DNA from: Thermoplasmatales archaeon ex4484_6
Lineage (GTDB): Archaea; Thermoplasmatota; Penumbrarchaeia; Penumbrarchaeales; Penumbrarchaeaceae
Reading direction: 5' to 3'
Length of the DNA stretch: 16,199 nt
NCBI GenBank assembly: GCA_002254385.1
Contig: NJDO01000031.1
Coordinates: forward strand, 1-16,199
The notes beneath the pieces were generated by a model. It was not told the DNA's origin and did no database searches. It saw only the letters and a program-made list of their open reading frames with translations. The position numbers and the translations under genes are program-made. Below, one piece after another: positions 1 through 6,785 of this stretch (position 1 is its first letter; the number at the start of each line of letters is the position of its first letter).

Positions 1-138
1 CCGGAGCAATGAAACAAGTGCAAAACAATAACTGGGACCTGTCGGTGCAGGAGGTATAGGGGCTGTGACCTCTCATACATCCATAGGTACCGTTGGGCAA
101 GTGTTCAAACCAACCATGTAAGAACTGCTAAACTACTG
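1..138. other. Left-edge stretch, no supported gene
   Basis: No convincing gene is visible. One plus frame is open from the edge to a TAG at 57-59 (about 18 codons), so the 3' tail of a gene entering from the left is possible but cannot be supported by so little sequence. At 127-137 a short piece (gctaaactactg) resembles the 5' part of the tRNA-Asn gene read at 378-389, and ttcaaacc at 102-109 resembles a T-loop, so a badly decayed tRNA copy is conceivable; I could not build a cloverleaf from it. Confidence 0.3.
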
Positions 139-184
139 TTCAACAAATTCAACAAAAATAAAATGGCGCCGCAGGGCGGATTCG
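139..184. repeat. Direct repeat copy 1 of tRNA-Asn 3' end plus flank (att-like)
   Basis: These 46 bases are identical to 292-337. In the functional tRNA copy the repeat covers T-loop to CCA (21 nt) plus 25 nt beyond the tRNA end. This copy is not followed by the rest of a tRNA; after position 184 it diverges, though a T-stem-like ggcgg...ccgcc pairing remains at 177-190. Duplication of a tRNA 3' end with its downstream flank is what tyrosine-recombinase integration leaves (established knowledge). No integrase gene is seen in this window. Confidence 0.75.
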
Positions 185-285
185 CACCGCCAAAATCAAA
201 AACACGGATTTTGTCTGCATTGAGACCTGCCCGTGTAACCCGTCACGCAGGTATCAACGAACTACGTTCGAATCCACCCTGCGGC
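164..285. other. Foldable segment between inverted tRNA 3'-end fragments
   Basis: The tRNA-derived 168-184 is complementary to 269-285 over 17 positions with one mismatch, giving a long outer stem. Inside it two further pairings are visible: AAAATC 192-197 with GATTTT 207-212, and ACCTGC 225-230 with GCAGGT 247-252. Together they form a three-way-junction-like shape. The 267-285 piece is a plus-strand tRNA-Asn 3' fragment, one base different from the real gene over 19 nt. It could be a relic of repeated integration, a tiny non-autonomous element, or a structured RNA; the sequence alone does not decide. Confidence 0.45.
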
Positions 286-291
286 TTAATC

Positions 292-337
292 TTCAACAAA
301 TTCAACAAAAATAAAATGGCGCCGCAGGGCGGATTCG
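292..337. repeat. Direct repeat copy 2, overlapping functional tRNA-Asn (att-like)
   Basis: Exact 46-base match to 139-184. Bases 317-337 are the 3' end of the intact tRNA-Asn gene and 292-316 are its A+T-rich downstream flank. The spacing between copies is 153 bases, too short for a live element, so the pair looks like a scar or a nested minimal insertion. Confidence 0.75.
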
Positions 338-393
338 AACCGACGACCTTACGGTTAACAGCCGTACGCTCTAACCAGCTAAGCTACTGCGGC
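317..393 (-). tRNA. tRNA-Asn (anticodon GTT)
   Basis: Read on the minus strand, the gene has a fully paired 7-bp acceptor stem (GCCGCAG with CTGCGGC), a D-arm, a 5-bp anticodon stem TACGG/CCGTA with loop CTGTTAA, and a T-arm with loop TTCGAAT. Discriminator G and CCA are encoded at 320-317. There is no intron. The T-stem (GTCGG/CCGCC) has one U-C mismatch; oddly, the partial copy at 177-190 has that stem fully paired. A TATA-like element lies about 35-40 bases upstream. The 3' end is duplicated at 139-184, indicating use as an integration site. Confidence 0.95.
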
Positions 394-426
394 ATAGACA
401 GGGATGCGATGAATAATGACCAGTTA

Positions 427-436
427 TTTTAAATTT
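427..436 (-). promoter_or_regulatory. Probable TATA box of tRNA-Asn
   Basis: The run ttttaaattt is centred about 38 bases upstream of the tRNA 5' end. With the usual archaeal TATA-to-start distance of about 26 bases, transcription would begin near 405, leaving a roughly 12-nt 5' leader for RNase P. This is inferred from position and composition. Confidence 0.5.
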
Positions 437-482
437 CGCTAAAGGGAAGCTGTATAAGTAAGCGCACGGAATCCGCGAGAAG

Positions 483-502
483 ACGGGGGCCTCGTGCCCC
501 GT
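483..502. terminator. Hairpin after the membrane regulator gene
   Basis: ACGGGG 483-488 pairs with CCCCGT 497-502 around an 8-nt loop, a few bases beyond the stop codon of the minus-strand gene that ends at 521. Only a weak pyrimidine-rich run follows on the minus strand, so this may be an RNA 3'-end hairpin rather than a strong terminator. Confidence 0.3.
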
Positions 503-520
503 ATTCCATTCGTTTCCCGA

Positions 521-2227
521 TCAGATATCGGCAACTGCAAGGTCCTTCATCTCCAATACTCCCTCCTTCGGAAGAAGGACCCTCTCCAGTTCATTTGTGA
601 GATACAGATGACGCTGACCCCCCTTCACTTCCGACCTGATGAACCCCTTTCTCTCCAGCTGTTTGATATGTCTGGAAAGCGTCCTATTCGACCTCTCCCC
701 CGAAAGCATTGAGATCATCCTCTTGGAGGTGATGCCGGGATTCTCCGTTATGATATTGATCATCTCCCTGTCCAGGGGAGATATGACGGCTTCCACCCCC
801 TTCACCCTGACACCATCCACATAGAACAGCTTGTACTTCCCCACGTTGCGGTGGGTTATCAGCTCCTCCTGCTCGAGTCTGTGGAGGTGATATGTCAGTG
901 TCCCGTTCTTCACATCGAAATGCTCCTTCAGGGCAGTGAACGTGGCCCCCGGATTTTCCTTGATATATTCGTAAAGCCTCCCGCGGAAGAAGTGGTCCAG
1001 GACCCTCTCTCCGTGAATTGTCGAATACAGCGGAATGAATGTAAGGAGCAGCCATTTGTACCTTAGGACCTCCGAAGCCGAATAGAGATAGGCAAATGTC
1101 CCGACCAACCCCGCAAGGACGGCTCCTCCGCCTCCTCCTATGGCGGTCACCAGAACCGGGTCCGGTCCCTTCGATTCCCCCGGATGGGCCTTCAACACCA
1201 CAGGGAGCTCGTTGGATACAACCATCCGATCCTCATGGAACCCGAAAGCCCTTATCACAACCACCGAATCCCCGTCGAGTCCCGATGCCGAAAGCCTGGC
1301 ATCCACTCTCTCGAGTGAGATCTCGTCAGGAAGCTCATCATACTCCAGTGTCACACTGCCGTCATCCGGGACCACCACCTCAATGCCCACATCTGACACG
1401 GTCCCGCCGATGGACATCAGCCTCACCCTCTCCGCACTGCCCGGACCCGGCAGCAGAACGAGGAACGGACCCCCTCCGAACATGATATGGAACAGTTCCC
1501 CGTCCGGCATGAAGGTAATATCAAGATGATCGCTCTCGAGACCGTCTGCGATGGAACGGAGCCGGGTGGTGTTCTCCCCGGTCATCCCGGAGACATCGTA
1601 ATCGATCTCGAGGGAAAGAACCCCGCCCGCCTCGAGCAGCAGGTCGGCGGTCCCGACAGTATCCAGCCAGGGGCCGTCAGATACAAGGGCAACAGGGGTT
1701 CTGACGTTCCCGGTATTCACAACCTTGACCCGGAAGCTCCCGCTGGATGGCATATCCACGAGATAGTCCACTACCGGGGCGAGTTCGGTGGACACATGGG
1801 GCATGACAATGACCCTGCAGGAATCAGAGCCCACCACGATTCCACCCTCACTGCTCATCGAGACCGTGAGCTCCGCGGAATCCGAAGGCGGAGTTCCGGC
1901 AGGAACCCTTATGGTCACCCTGAACCTCCATTCCTCCATCGGCTCGAGATATAGGGAATCTGGATGCTCCACGGACCACAGCGGATTCCCCGAAATCGAT
2001 GCGGAAATTGTGTAGTAAGCGGTCCTGGTGGATGTGGATCTCACGGTGACATTGACCTCCGCAATGCCGGTGGGATCCTTTTCGAACGTCACGACCGCAG
2101 CCTCCTCCTCGATATCGAGAGGCTGGATCAGCTTATCCCCGTCGACCGGGGAGATGGAAATGACCATGATGGCAAGAAGAAGGGCCGAAATGGCGAGCAG
2201 TGTCCATGTGGCTGCCCGGGTCCGCAT
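521..2227 (-). CDS. Membrane-anchored regulator with two C-terminal winged helices
   Basis: This 568-residue protein appears to couple an extracellular domain to a cytoplasmic DNA-binding part. Residues 6-27 form a signal peptide or first membrane segment. Residues 32-345 are beta-rich and look like tandem immunoglobulin-like (NEW3/CARDB-type) ectodomains. A membrane segment spans about 358-383, including a GGGGG run, and a second short hydrophobic stretch lies at 391-401. A first winged helix follows at about 413-470 (recognition region NGTLTYHLHRLEQEELI) and a second at 483-545 (NRTLSRHIKQLERKGFI). Such one-component membrane regulators are common in Thermoplasmata-type euryarchaea (family knowledge); the ligand and target genes are unknown. 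ATG 2227 is supported by a TATA-like box about 26 bases upstream, implying a leaderless transcript. It is a single-gene unit between the tRNA and the translation operon. Confidence 0.8.
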   Translation of the reverse strand: MRTRAATWTLLAISALLLAIMVISISPVDGDKLIQPLDIEEEAAVVTFEKDPTGIAEVNVTVRSTSTRTAYYTISASISGNPLWSVEHPDSLYLEPMEEWRFRVTIRVPAGTPPSDSAELTVSMSSEGGIVVGSDSCRVIVMPHVSTELAPVVDYLVDMPSSGSFRVKVVNTGNVRTPVALVSDGPWLDTVGTADLLLEAGGVLSLEIDYDVSGMTGENTTRLRSIADGLESDHLDITFMPDGELFHIMFGGGPFLVLLPGPGSAERVRLMSIGGTVSDVGIEVVVPDDGSVTLEYDELPDEISLERVDARLSASGLDGDSVVVIRAFGFHEDRMVVSNELPVVLKAHPGESKGPDPVLVTAIGGGGGAVLAGLVGTFAYLYSASEVLRYKWLLLTFIPLYSTIHGERVLDHFFRGRLYEYIKENPGATFTALKEHFDVKNGTLTYHLHRLEQEELITHRNVGKYKLFYVDGVRVKGVEAVISPLDREMINIITENPGITSKRMISMLSGERSNRTLSRHIKQLERKGFIRSEVKGGQRHLYLTNELERVLLPKEGVLEMKDLAVADI

Positions 2228-2248
2228 GACACTTACATCCCTTTCAGT

Positions 2249-2258
2249 GATATTTAAG
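2249..2258 (-). promoter_or_regulatory. TATA box of the membrane regulator gene
   Basis: Read on the minus strand the element is cttaaatatc, centred about 26 bases upstream of the ATG at 2227. That places transcription start at or next to the start codon. Confidence 0.5.
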
Positions 2259-2278
2259 TGCAGTTGAACAAAGATGAC

Positions 2279-2641
2279 CTAATCCCCATCCGGGGTTATC
2301 ATCTTCACAAGTTCCCGGGCTCCCTCCTCGACGATGACGTGCATGTCTCCCAGTGTGGACCTTCCCTCGGTGAAATTCACCTTTCCCATGAATGCCGCCT
2401 GCTTGTTCAGGAAGAATGAGGTGGAATCATCGGACATGCTCCCCCCGAGAACGAGAAGGGAACTGTCCCTTATCTTCTGGTTCGTGACAAGTTCCACGAA
2501 TCGTGCCGGGTCATCCGTCGTGAAGGAGATGGAGCCTTCCAGCTCCTCCAGTGAAGCTTCCGGAAAAATGAGAAGAATGGCCTTTTTCACCTTTTCAGGG
2601 TCCTCGGTCATCCTGACCGGGACATCTCCCTTGATCAGCAT
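2279..2641 (-). CDS. UPF0201 / PAB1135-like RNA-binding family protein
   Basis: A 120-residue archaeal protein of the UPF0201 family (PF01877-type, dsRBD- or L5-like fold). Recognition rests on the N-terminal TEDPEKVKKAILLIFPEA (12-29) and the signature FFLNKQAAFMGKVNF (76-90), both characteristic of the family. A role in RNA metabolism has been suggested for related proteins, but no specific activity is established. The start at 2641 lies 2 bases after the aEF-1beta stop, so the two genes are almost certainly co-transcribed, consistent with a translation or RNA role. Length is close to the family's usual 130-150 residues, on the short side. Confidence 0.88.
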   Translation of the reverse strand: MLIKGDVPVRMTEDPEKVKKAILLIFPEASLEELEGSISFTTDDPARFVELVTNQKIRDSSLLVLGGSMSDDSTSFFLNKQAAFMGKVNFTEGRSTLGDMHVIVEEGARELVKMITPDGD

Positions 2642-2643
2642 CC

Positions 2644-2910
2644 TCAGATCAGTCCCATCTCGATTATTTCAAGGGAACCCACACCCTCGGTCTCCCTCAT
2701 CTTCCGCTCGAGCTCCTCTCCGCCGCCCTTCTTGTCATCCAGAACCACACCCCATTCGAGAAGGTTCATTCCGAAGAAGGCCGGTTTTATCTCGGAAACG
2801 GAGATGCGGCCGTGGTCGGGAATATATTCCTTGAACTTCTCCGCTATCTTCTCGAGGTCGGTTTCCGGACCGACGGGCATCACCCTGTACTTGATGAGAA
2901 CTTCACCCAT
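2644..2910 (-). CDS. ef1b: Translation elongation factor aEF-1beta
   Basis: This 88-residue protein is the archaeal nucleotide-exchange factor that releases GDP from aEF-1alpha. It has the compact ferredoxin-like form typical of archaea. Visible signatures are the N-terminal MGEVLIKYRVMPVGPETDLE and the mid-region EIKPAFFGMNLLEWGVVLDDK, followed by an EELERKMRETEGVGSLEI segment matching the conserved 'LEeKl..veGV.s.e' end. ATG 2910 is preceded by AGGTGGAG about 7 bases upstream on the minus strand. The gene sits 11 bases after the zinc-ribbon gene and 2 bases before the UPF0201 gene. The zinc ribbon followed by EF-1beta is a conserved archaeal gene pair, which strengthens the call. Confidence 0.95.
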   Translation of the reverse strand: MGEVLIKYRVMPVGPETDLEKIAEKFKEYIPDHGRISVSEIKPAFFGMNLLEWGVVLDDKKGGGEELERKMRETEGVGSLEIIEMGLI

Positions 2911-2921
2911 TTGAACTCCAC

Positions 2922-3089
2922 CTAAGGGCCCATGAAACCGCATTCCGGGCAGGTGTATCTTGCGGACTGGTCCCTGCAGAGGCCGCATCTGCCGATGCGG
3001 ATGTTTCCGCAGGAGGGACAGAGGAAGCTGACCGACTTCTCCCCTTTCAACGGGGTGCCGCAGGATGAACATTTTTCTTCGGAAAACAT
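2922..3089 (-). CDS. Zinc-ribbon microprotein (HVO_2753/COG2888-like)
   Basis: A 55-residue protein with four CxxC pairs at C7/C10, C24/C27, C35/C38 and C47/C50. Three have the CxxCG form, which matches the archaeal two-zinc-finger microprotein family (HVO_2753-like, COG2888). The family is annotated as probably RNA-binding and linked to translation; its biochemical role is not settled. ATG 3089 is preceded by GGAGG about 8 bases upstream and a TATA-like box at 3127-3137, so it is the first gene of the zinc ribbon - aEF-1beta - UPF0201 operon. An upstream in-frame extension exists but lacks zinc-ribbon character and would start beyond the promoter. Confidence 0.9.
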   Translation of the reverse strand: MFSEEKCSSCGTPLKGEKSVSFLCPSCGNIRIGRCGLCRDQSARYTCPECGFMGP

Positions 3090-3126
3090 CTCTTGGAGCC
3101 TCCTTTTTGCGGCCAATAGGGTTCTT

Positions 3127-3137
3127 GTTCTTAAATG
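3127..3137 (-). promoter_or_regulatory. TATA box of the zinc ribbon-aEF-1beta operon
   Basis: Minus-strand catttaagaac is centred about 43 bases upstream of ATG 3089, predicting a short leader of about 17 nt that contains the GGAGG ribosome-binding site. Confidence 0.5.
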
Positions 3138-3299
3138 TTGCCTATATGGATTTCGGTAAGGGTCCCTACATGCGGGCCCGTGCAAACGCTGGTCGAGGCC
3201 GCGGGAGCTCCTACTGACGAGGATATTGAAAGCACGAAGGGGGCGGCAGGGAATGCCGCCTTCGCCGCAAAGGAGATGAGCCCTTCCCGAAAGGACTGA
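3135..3299 (+). other. Small ORF or structured RNA candidate
   Basis: This G+C-rich stretch lies in the 244-bp gap between divergent genes. One plus frame encodes 54 residues (ATG 3135, TGA 3297), with a plausible body VQTLVEAAGAPTDEDIE; another encodes 23 residues from ATG 3146 (ending RGRGSSY). Neither has a clear ribosome-binding site or well-placed TATA box. The same stretch has a strong stem: GGCGGCA 3242-3248 with TGCCGCC 3254-3260, extendable by CGAAGG 3235-3240 with CCTTCG 3259-3264 in an alternative register. A small gene, a decayed gene and a non-coding RNA are all possible; I recognise no family. Confidence 0.3.
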
Positions 3300-3302
3300 A
3301 TG

Positions 3303-3312
3303 ATTTAACATA
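3303..3312 (+). promoter_or_regulatory. TATA-like box of the DUF192 gene
   Basis: The run atttaacata is centred about 26 bases before the GTG at 3334. This predicts a leaderless mRNA and supports that start codon. Confidence 0.45.
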
Positions 3313-3333
3313 CAATAATTCCATTACCCCTGC

Positions 3334-3858
3334 GTGAAGAGATCTCGTAGGGGTTCGAAGGTCACTGCGGATCGCACCGCTTTCATTTTCCTTGTGCTGA
3401 TCGCGGCACTTGCGCTAGTGGGTGCCATCCCTCTAAGCGAGAGGCTCGGAGGGGATGACGGTGGAAGTGGGGCCCATGAGGCACGGGTAACCTTCGATCT
3501 TCCATCGGGAGACCTCAGGATATACTGCGATATTGCGGACGACGATTTCGAGAGGACAAAGGGATTGATGGGCAGATCGGAACTGGGAGACGATGAAGGC
3601 ATGCTCTTCGTATATGGTGAGCCCAGACCGGTCACCATGTGGATGAAGGATACATCCATCCCCCTGGACATCGTCTTCATATCGGAAGACATGAAGGTGA
3701 TCAGGGTCTATGAGGCCCCCCCGGGTACGGGGAAGCCGGACAATGAGCTGGAGCTGTATCCCAGCGGCCAGCCCTGCCTTTACGTTGTCGAGATGAACAT
3801 GGGGCTGGCGGACGAGCACGGTATCGGACCCGGGACGCATGTGGAGATCCGCACCTGA
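3334..3858 (+). CDS. DUF192 family protein with N-terminal membrane anchor
   Basis: A 174-residue protein starting at GTG. Basic residues 1-14 precede a hydrophobic segment at about 15-34, so the rest is expected outside the membrane, either anchored or after signal cleavage. Residues 50-172 form the DUF192 (COG1430) domain, shown by RTKGLMGRSEL (74-84), DEGMLFVY (87-94), MWMKDTSIPLDIVFI (102-116) and YVVEMNMGLADEHGI (150-164). Its function is unknown; the domain occurs across bacteria and archaea as exported or lipoprotein-like proteins. The gene converges on the J-domain gene, 20 bases from its stop. The start is supported by a TATA-like box at the leaderless distance. Confidence 0.88.
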   Translation: MKRSRRGSKVTADRTAFIFLVLIAALALVGAIPLSERLGGDDGGSGAHEARVTFDLPSGDLRIYCDIADDDFERTKGLMGRSELGDDEGMLFVYGEPRPVTMWMKDTSIPLDIVFISEDMKVIRVYEAPPGTGKPDNELELYPSGQPCLYVVEMNMGLADEHGIGPGTHVEIRT

Positions 3859-3878
3859 ATCCCTGATTCACAGAACGA

Positions 3879-5018
3879 TCACAGCCGGGGATATGTGAAG
3901 AAAATGGTTTCCAGATCGAAGTAATCCTTCCATATCTCGCATATCTCCTGTATATGCTCCCGGTCAAGTACCGGAACGGCCATGTAGTAGAAGGGGGGAA
4001 GAACCCAGACGTCAAGCAGTGTGTTGTTCGCCGACTGTGAGAAATTGGAAACCTTCTTCAAGCGGGATATCTCATCCATGTCGGAGACGTCACCCTTCAG
4101 GACCTCGCCGTAATCGATATAACCGGCATCATCCAGCTGTATGACGTGATCAAAGAATTCCTTGGTGAAATTCTCCCTGTTCTCCTCCCATTTCCCGAAC
4201 AGAAGGACCCCCAATCCATTCTCCTCATCATCATCCGTGAAGTAGGCCACATTTCCCCTGCCTTCCCCGTCATCCTTCACCGAATGGGGGAACTGCTCTA
4301 TCATCGTGGTATCTATACCGCCCTCACCCTGTTCCGTCCGGCCCGGATCGGAGCCTTCCCTCTCCCTCATCCTCTGATCGTGAAGCGCCCTGAGAACAGG
4401 ATCCAGAAGTATCTCCTTGGAGAAGTTGATCTCCCTTATCCTCTCCCGAAGCTCATCTTCCCCGATCCCATCCCTTACCCTGTCGGGATGATATTCCGAG
4501 GCCAGTTTCCTGTAGGTCTTCTTGATAAGCTCCGTCGTCGCGCTCGCAGGAATTCCCAGAATCTCGTAGCAATTCTTATTCTTCTTATCCAGCTCTTCAA
4601 GGATATGTTTGTGATCCCTGCTGACATCCAGCTTGACCCATGTAGGGTCCAACTCCTCGGGTTCGGGCTCGGGAAGCTCCTTCACCTCGACATCATGTCC
4701 CATCAGATGATCGTCACTGCCGGTGTCGGGATCGAACAGCTCTCCGGCTGCAGGCTCCGATCCACCTCCTGGCCGGTATATCTTCTCCGGGACCGTTTCC
4801 CCGGCTCCATTCTCTTTCTCTTCTCCGGATTCACCCGACACCATGAAATCGGTCACCAGGGGTTGATCTTCAGGTTTCGGTGCGGGCTGTTCCTTGACGG
4901 TTTGCGTCTCCTCGATCTTCCTGGAGCTCTTCTTCCAGAACCTCCAGAAAACATGGCTCGCCGAAACGGCGAGAACTATCTCCATCATCGTTGAGATCAA
5001 CAGCATCCGAAAGACCAT
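3879..5018 (-). CDS. Membrane-anchored J-domain protein
   Basis: A 379-residue protein. Residues 1-24 are a hydrophobic anchor followed by a basic WKKSSRK stretch, so the bulk is probably cytoplasmic. Residues 35-130 are acidic and proline-rich, likely disordered. A J-domain occupies about 149-215, with NCYEILGIPASAT, KKTYRKLASEYHPDR (HPD at 177-179) and a final helix ending in DPVLRALHDQRM. The HPD tripeptide is what stimulates Hsp70 ATPase (family knowledge). The C-terminal 150 residues, ending VLPPFYYMAVPVLDREHIQ and beyond, are unrecognised. No Hsp70 or GrpE gene is nearby. ATG 5018 is chosen because a TATA-like box at 5041-5056 sits 26 bases upstream and the extra 21 upstream residues look non-protein-like. 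Confidence 0.82.
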   Translation of the reverse strand: MVFRMLLISTMMEIVLAVSASHVFWRFWKKSSRKIEETQTVKEQPAPKPEDQPLVTDFMVSGESGEEKENGAGETVPEKIYRPGGGSEPAAGELFDPDTGSDDHLMGHDVEVKELPEPEPEELDPTWVKLDVSRDHKHILEELDKKNKNCYEILGIPASATTELIKKTYRKLASEYHPDRVRDGIGEDELRERIREINFSKEILLDPVLRALHDQRMREREGSDPGRTEQGEGGIDTTMIEQFPHSVKDDGEGRGNVAYFTDDDEENGLGVLLFGKWEENRENFTKEFFDHVIQLDDAGYIDYGEVLKGDVSDMDEISRLKKVSNFSQSANNTLLDVWVLPPFYYMAVPVLDREHIQEICEIWKDYFDLETIFFTYPRL

Positions 5019-5235
5019 ATGTCCATGCTCCCTTCCGGTGGTATTTGATATATGCCGAACAGAAGGTTGACAACCAGACAATCAATTGCTCCGTCGGAAT
5101 TTATACCTTTCCTCTTACGGCGTGTCCTCCATCCTTTTCTCTCCCGTCACATCCGATGTCCCCATGTGACTTCAATAAGCGATAGGAGCACAAAGGGACA
5201 AAACCCTTATCCGGTACGTCATCCATCCCCGGAGC
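5019..5235. promoter_or_regulatory. Divergent promoter region (J-domain gene / DUF711 gene)
   Basis: This 217-bp gap serves both genes. On the minus strand, ggcatatatcaaatac at 5041-5056 is a good TATA element placed for a leaderless J-domain transcript. On the plus strand only a weak A+T element (caaaaccctta, about 5199-5209) stands at the right distance from ATG 5236; CGGAG directly before the ATG is too close for a normal ribosome-binding site. Nothing else is evident. Confidence 0.45.
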
Positions 5236-6387
5236 ATGAAGGTCCGGACCGTCACCGCCGGAGTGGATCTGGATCCCGGCGCGATGGACGAACAGATAGA
5301 AGATGCGGGAAACTTCCTTTCTTCAGCCCGTGAGAGATTCACGGATTCGGGACTGGAGGTTCAGACCGTCCGCCTGTCCACCCAGCCCTGGAGCGATCTG
5401 ATCCGATCCATCGAGGGGGAAGAACTCGTAAGGACGGCTCTCGATATAGAGAGAAGGGCAAGAGCAGCGGGAATAGACTACATCTCCCTCGGTCCTTCCA
5501 AGACTCCCGGACAGATATCTCTCCTGCCCCTGCTGTTCGGGGAAACCACCTTCGTTTGTGCCTCGGCATTCCTGGGGAACGTTGCAACCGGTCCTCTCGA
5601 GAACAATATAAGGGCGGCCTCCAGGGTGACTCTGGATATTGCAGCCATATCACCAGACGGGTCAAGGAACTTCATGTTCTCCTCATGTGCATGCTGTCCA
5701 CCGGACATTCCCTTCTTCCCGGCAGCCTACCATGGAAGAGGGGGGCCCTCCTTCACCGTCGGCCTGGAGAATGGCGATATTGTTTACGGGGCAGCCATGA
5801 GAGCCTCCGAACTGTCCAGCTTCCGCGAACTTCTCTCCTACGAATATTCCTCCGCCCTCGAGAAGGTCGAGAACATATGCCAGGACCTCGAGAGGGATGG
5901 AGACCTGCAATACAGGGGTATAGATACTTCGATCGCTCCCGGACTTGGAAGGGATGGTTCGGTCGCACTCTCCATCGAAAAGCTGACCGGCTCGCCGTTC
6001 GGGTCCCACGGGACCCTCTCGGCAGCCGCCACCATCACTTCCTCTCTCCCGGACCTCGGTGTGAAGAGCTGCGGCTATTCGGGATTGATGCTTCCAGTAA
6101 TGGAGGATGATCGGCTCGCGGAATGCGCTGACATGGGCTCCCTGGATCTTCAGAAGCTCCTCCTCTACTCATCCGTCTGCGGGACGGGTCTCGATGCCGT
6201 TCCCATACCGGGGAATACAAGTATCGAAAGGATCTCCGGCGTCCTGAGGGATGTCGCCCATCTCTCGATACGATGGGGCAAACCCCTTTCCGCAAGACTG
6301 CTCCCCATCCCGAACCGGATCGCCGGAGAGATGACGAACATACACTCCCCATACCTCCGAAACTGCTCCGTTATCTCCGTCATATAG
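5236..6387 (+). CDS. DUF711 / UPF0210 family protein
   Basis: A 383-residue protein of the DUF711 family (COG2848, UPF0210). Conserved blocks are visible along its length: early VQTVRLSTQPW; central NFMFSSCACCPPDIPFFPAAYH; a GLE-type strand FTVGLENGDIVYG; then SVALSIEKLTGSPFGSHGTL; GYSGLMLPVMEDDRLAE; VCGTGLDAVPIPGNTS; and KPLSARLLPIPNRIAGEMTN near the end. The family is soluble and has no established reaction; structures of bacterial members exist without an assigned substrate. In bacteria it is usually paired with a small ACT-domain protein (UPF0237), which is absent here. Its 3' end overlaps the convergent thioredoxin gene by 8 bases. It is shorter than the roughly 450-residue bacterial members. 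Confidence 0.9.
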   Translation: MKVRTVTAGVDLDPGAMDEQIEDAGNFLSSARERFTDSGLEVQTVRLSTQPWSDLIRSIEGEELVRTALDIERRARAAGIDYISLGPSKTPGQISLLPLLFGETTFVCASAFLGNVATGPLENNIRAASRVTLDIAAISPDGSRNFMFSSCACCPPDIPFFPAAYHGRGGPSFTVGLENGDIVYGAAMRASELSSFRELLSYEYSSALEKVENICQDLERDGDLQYRGIDTSIAPGLGRDGSVALSIEKLTGSPFGSHGTLSAAATITSSLPDLGVKSCGYSGLMLPVMEDDRLAECADMGSLDLQKLLLYSSVCGTGLDAVPIPGNTSIERISGVLRDVAHLSIRWGKPLSARLLPIPNRIAGEMTNIHSPYLRNCSVISVI

Positions 6388-6718
6388 AGATATGCCGGGA
6401 TATCTCCTTGAAGAGTACCTCCACGGGGGTTAGCCCGGTCCACCCTTTCACGGGTTTCCCGTTCACCATCAGATACAGTTGAGGGATGCCTCTCACCCTG
6501 AATTTATCCGCTATCCGGGGGTTTAGATCCACGTTCACCTTTGCAATCATGGCTCCCTCCGGGAGGTCCTTCATCCTCTTGCTGATCATCCTTCCCTGAA
6601 TCACGCACGGCATGCACCAGGGAGCCCAGAAATCAACCAGCACAACGCGGTTCTTCTTCAGGAAATCATCGAAATCGTTTTCTCCGAGTTCATGTACAAC
6701 TTCATTTCTGTGACCCAT
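6380..6718 (-). CDS. Thioredoxin-fold protein (CMPC active site)
   Basis: A 112-residue single-domain thioredoxin. The redox motif is WAPWCMPC, cysteines 35 and 38, where classical thioredoxins have WCGPC. The cis-proline loop is GIPQLYL (P79) rather than GTPT. The usual strands VVLVDFWA (26-32) and AKVNVDLN (59-66) are present. No signal peptide is seen, so it is probably a cytoplasmic thiol reductant or a redox partner; no thioredoxin reductase is in the window. ATG 6718 is preferred over a GTG 18 bases upstream because a TATA-like ggataaaag (about 6742-6750) is then at the leaderless distance. It converges on the DUF711 gene with an 8-bp overlap. Confidence 0.9.
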   Translation of the reverse strand: MGHRNEVVHELGENDFDDFLKKNRVVLVDFWAPWCMPCVIQGRMISKRMKDLPEGAMIAKVNVDLNPRIADKFRVRGIPQLYLMVNGKPVKGWTGLTPVEVLFKEISRHISI

Positions 6719-6785
6719 GGTTGCAACCCCTTTCACGATACTCTTTTATCCGTTGTGCACATTGACCGAACAATTGCAAAGGTGT

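Noticed and set aside
163..432. 89-codon plus-strand frame across the tRNA-Asn
   Set aside because: It repeats MAPQGGF only because the tRNA 3' end is duplicated; it overlaps a functional tRNA gene.
4146..4994. Long plus-strand open frame (282 codons) opposite the J-domain gene
   Set aside because: It is antisense to a gene with a clear J-domain; its product is rich in Pro/Leu/Arg with no domain, and it has no promoter or ribosome-binding site.
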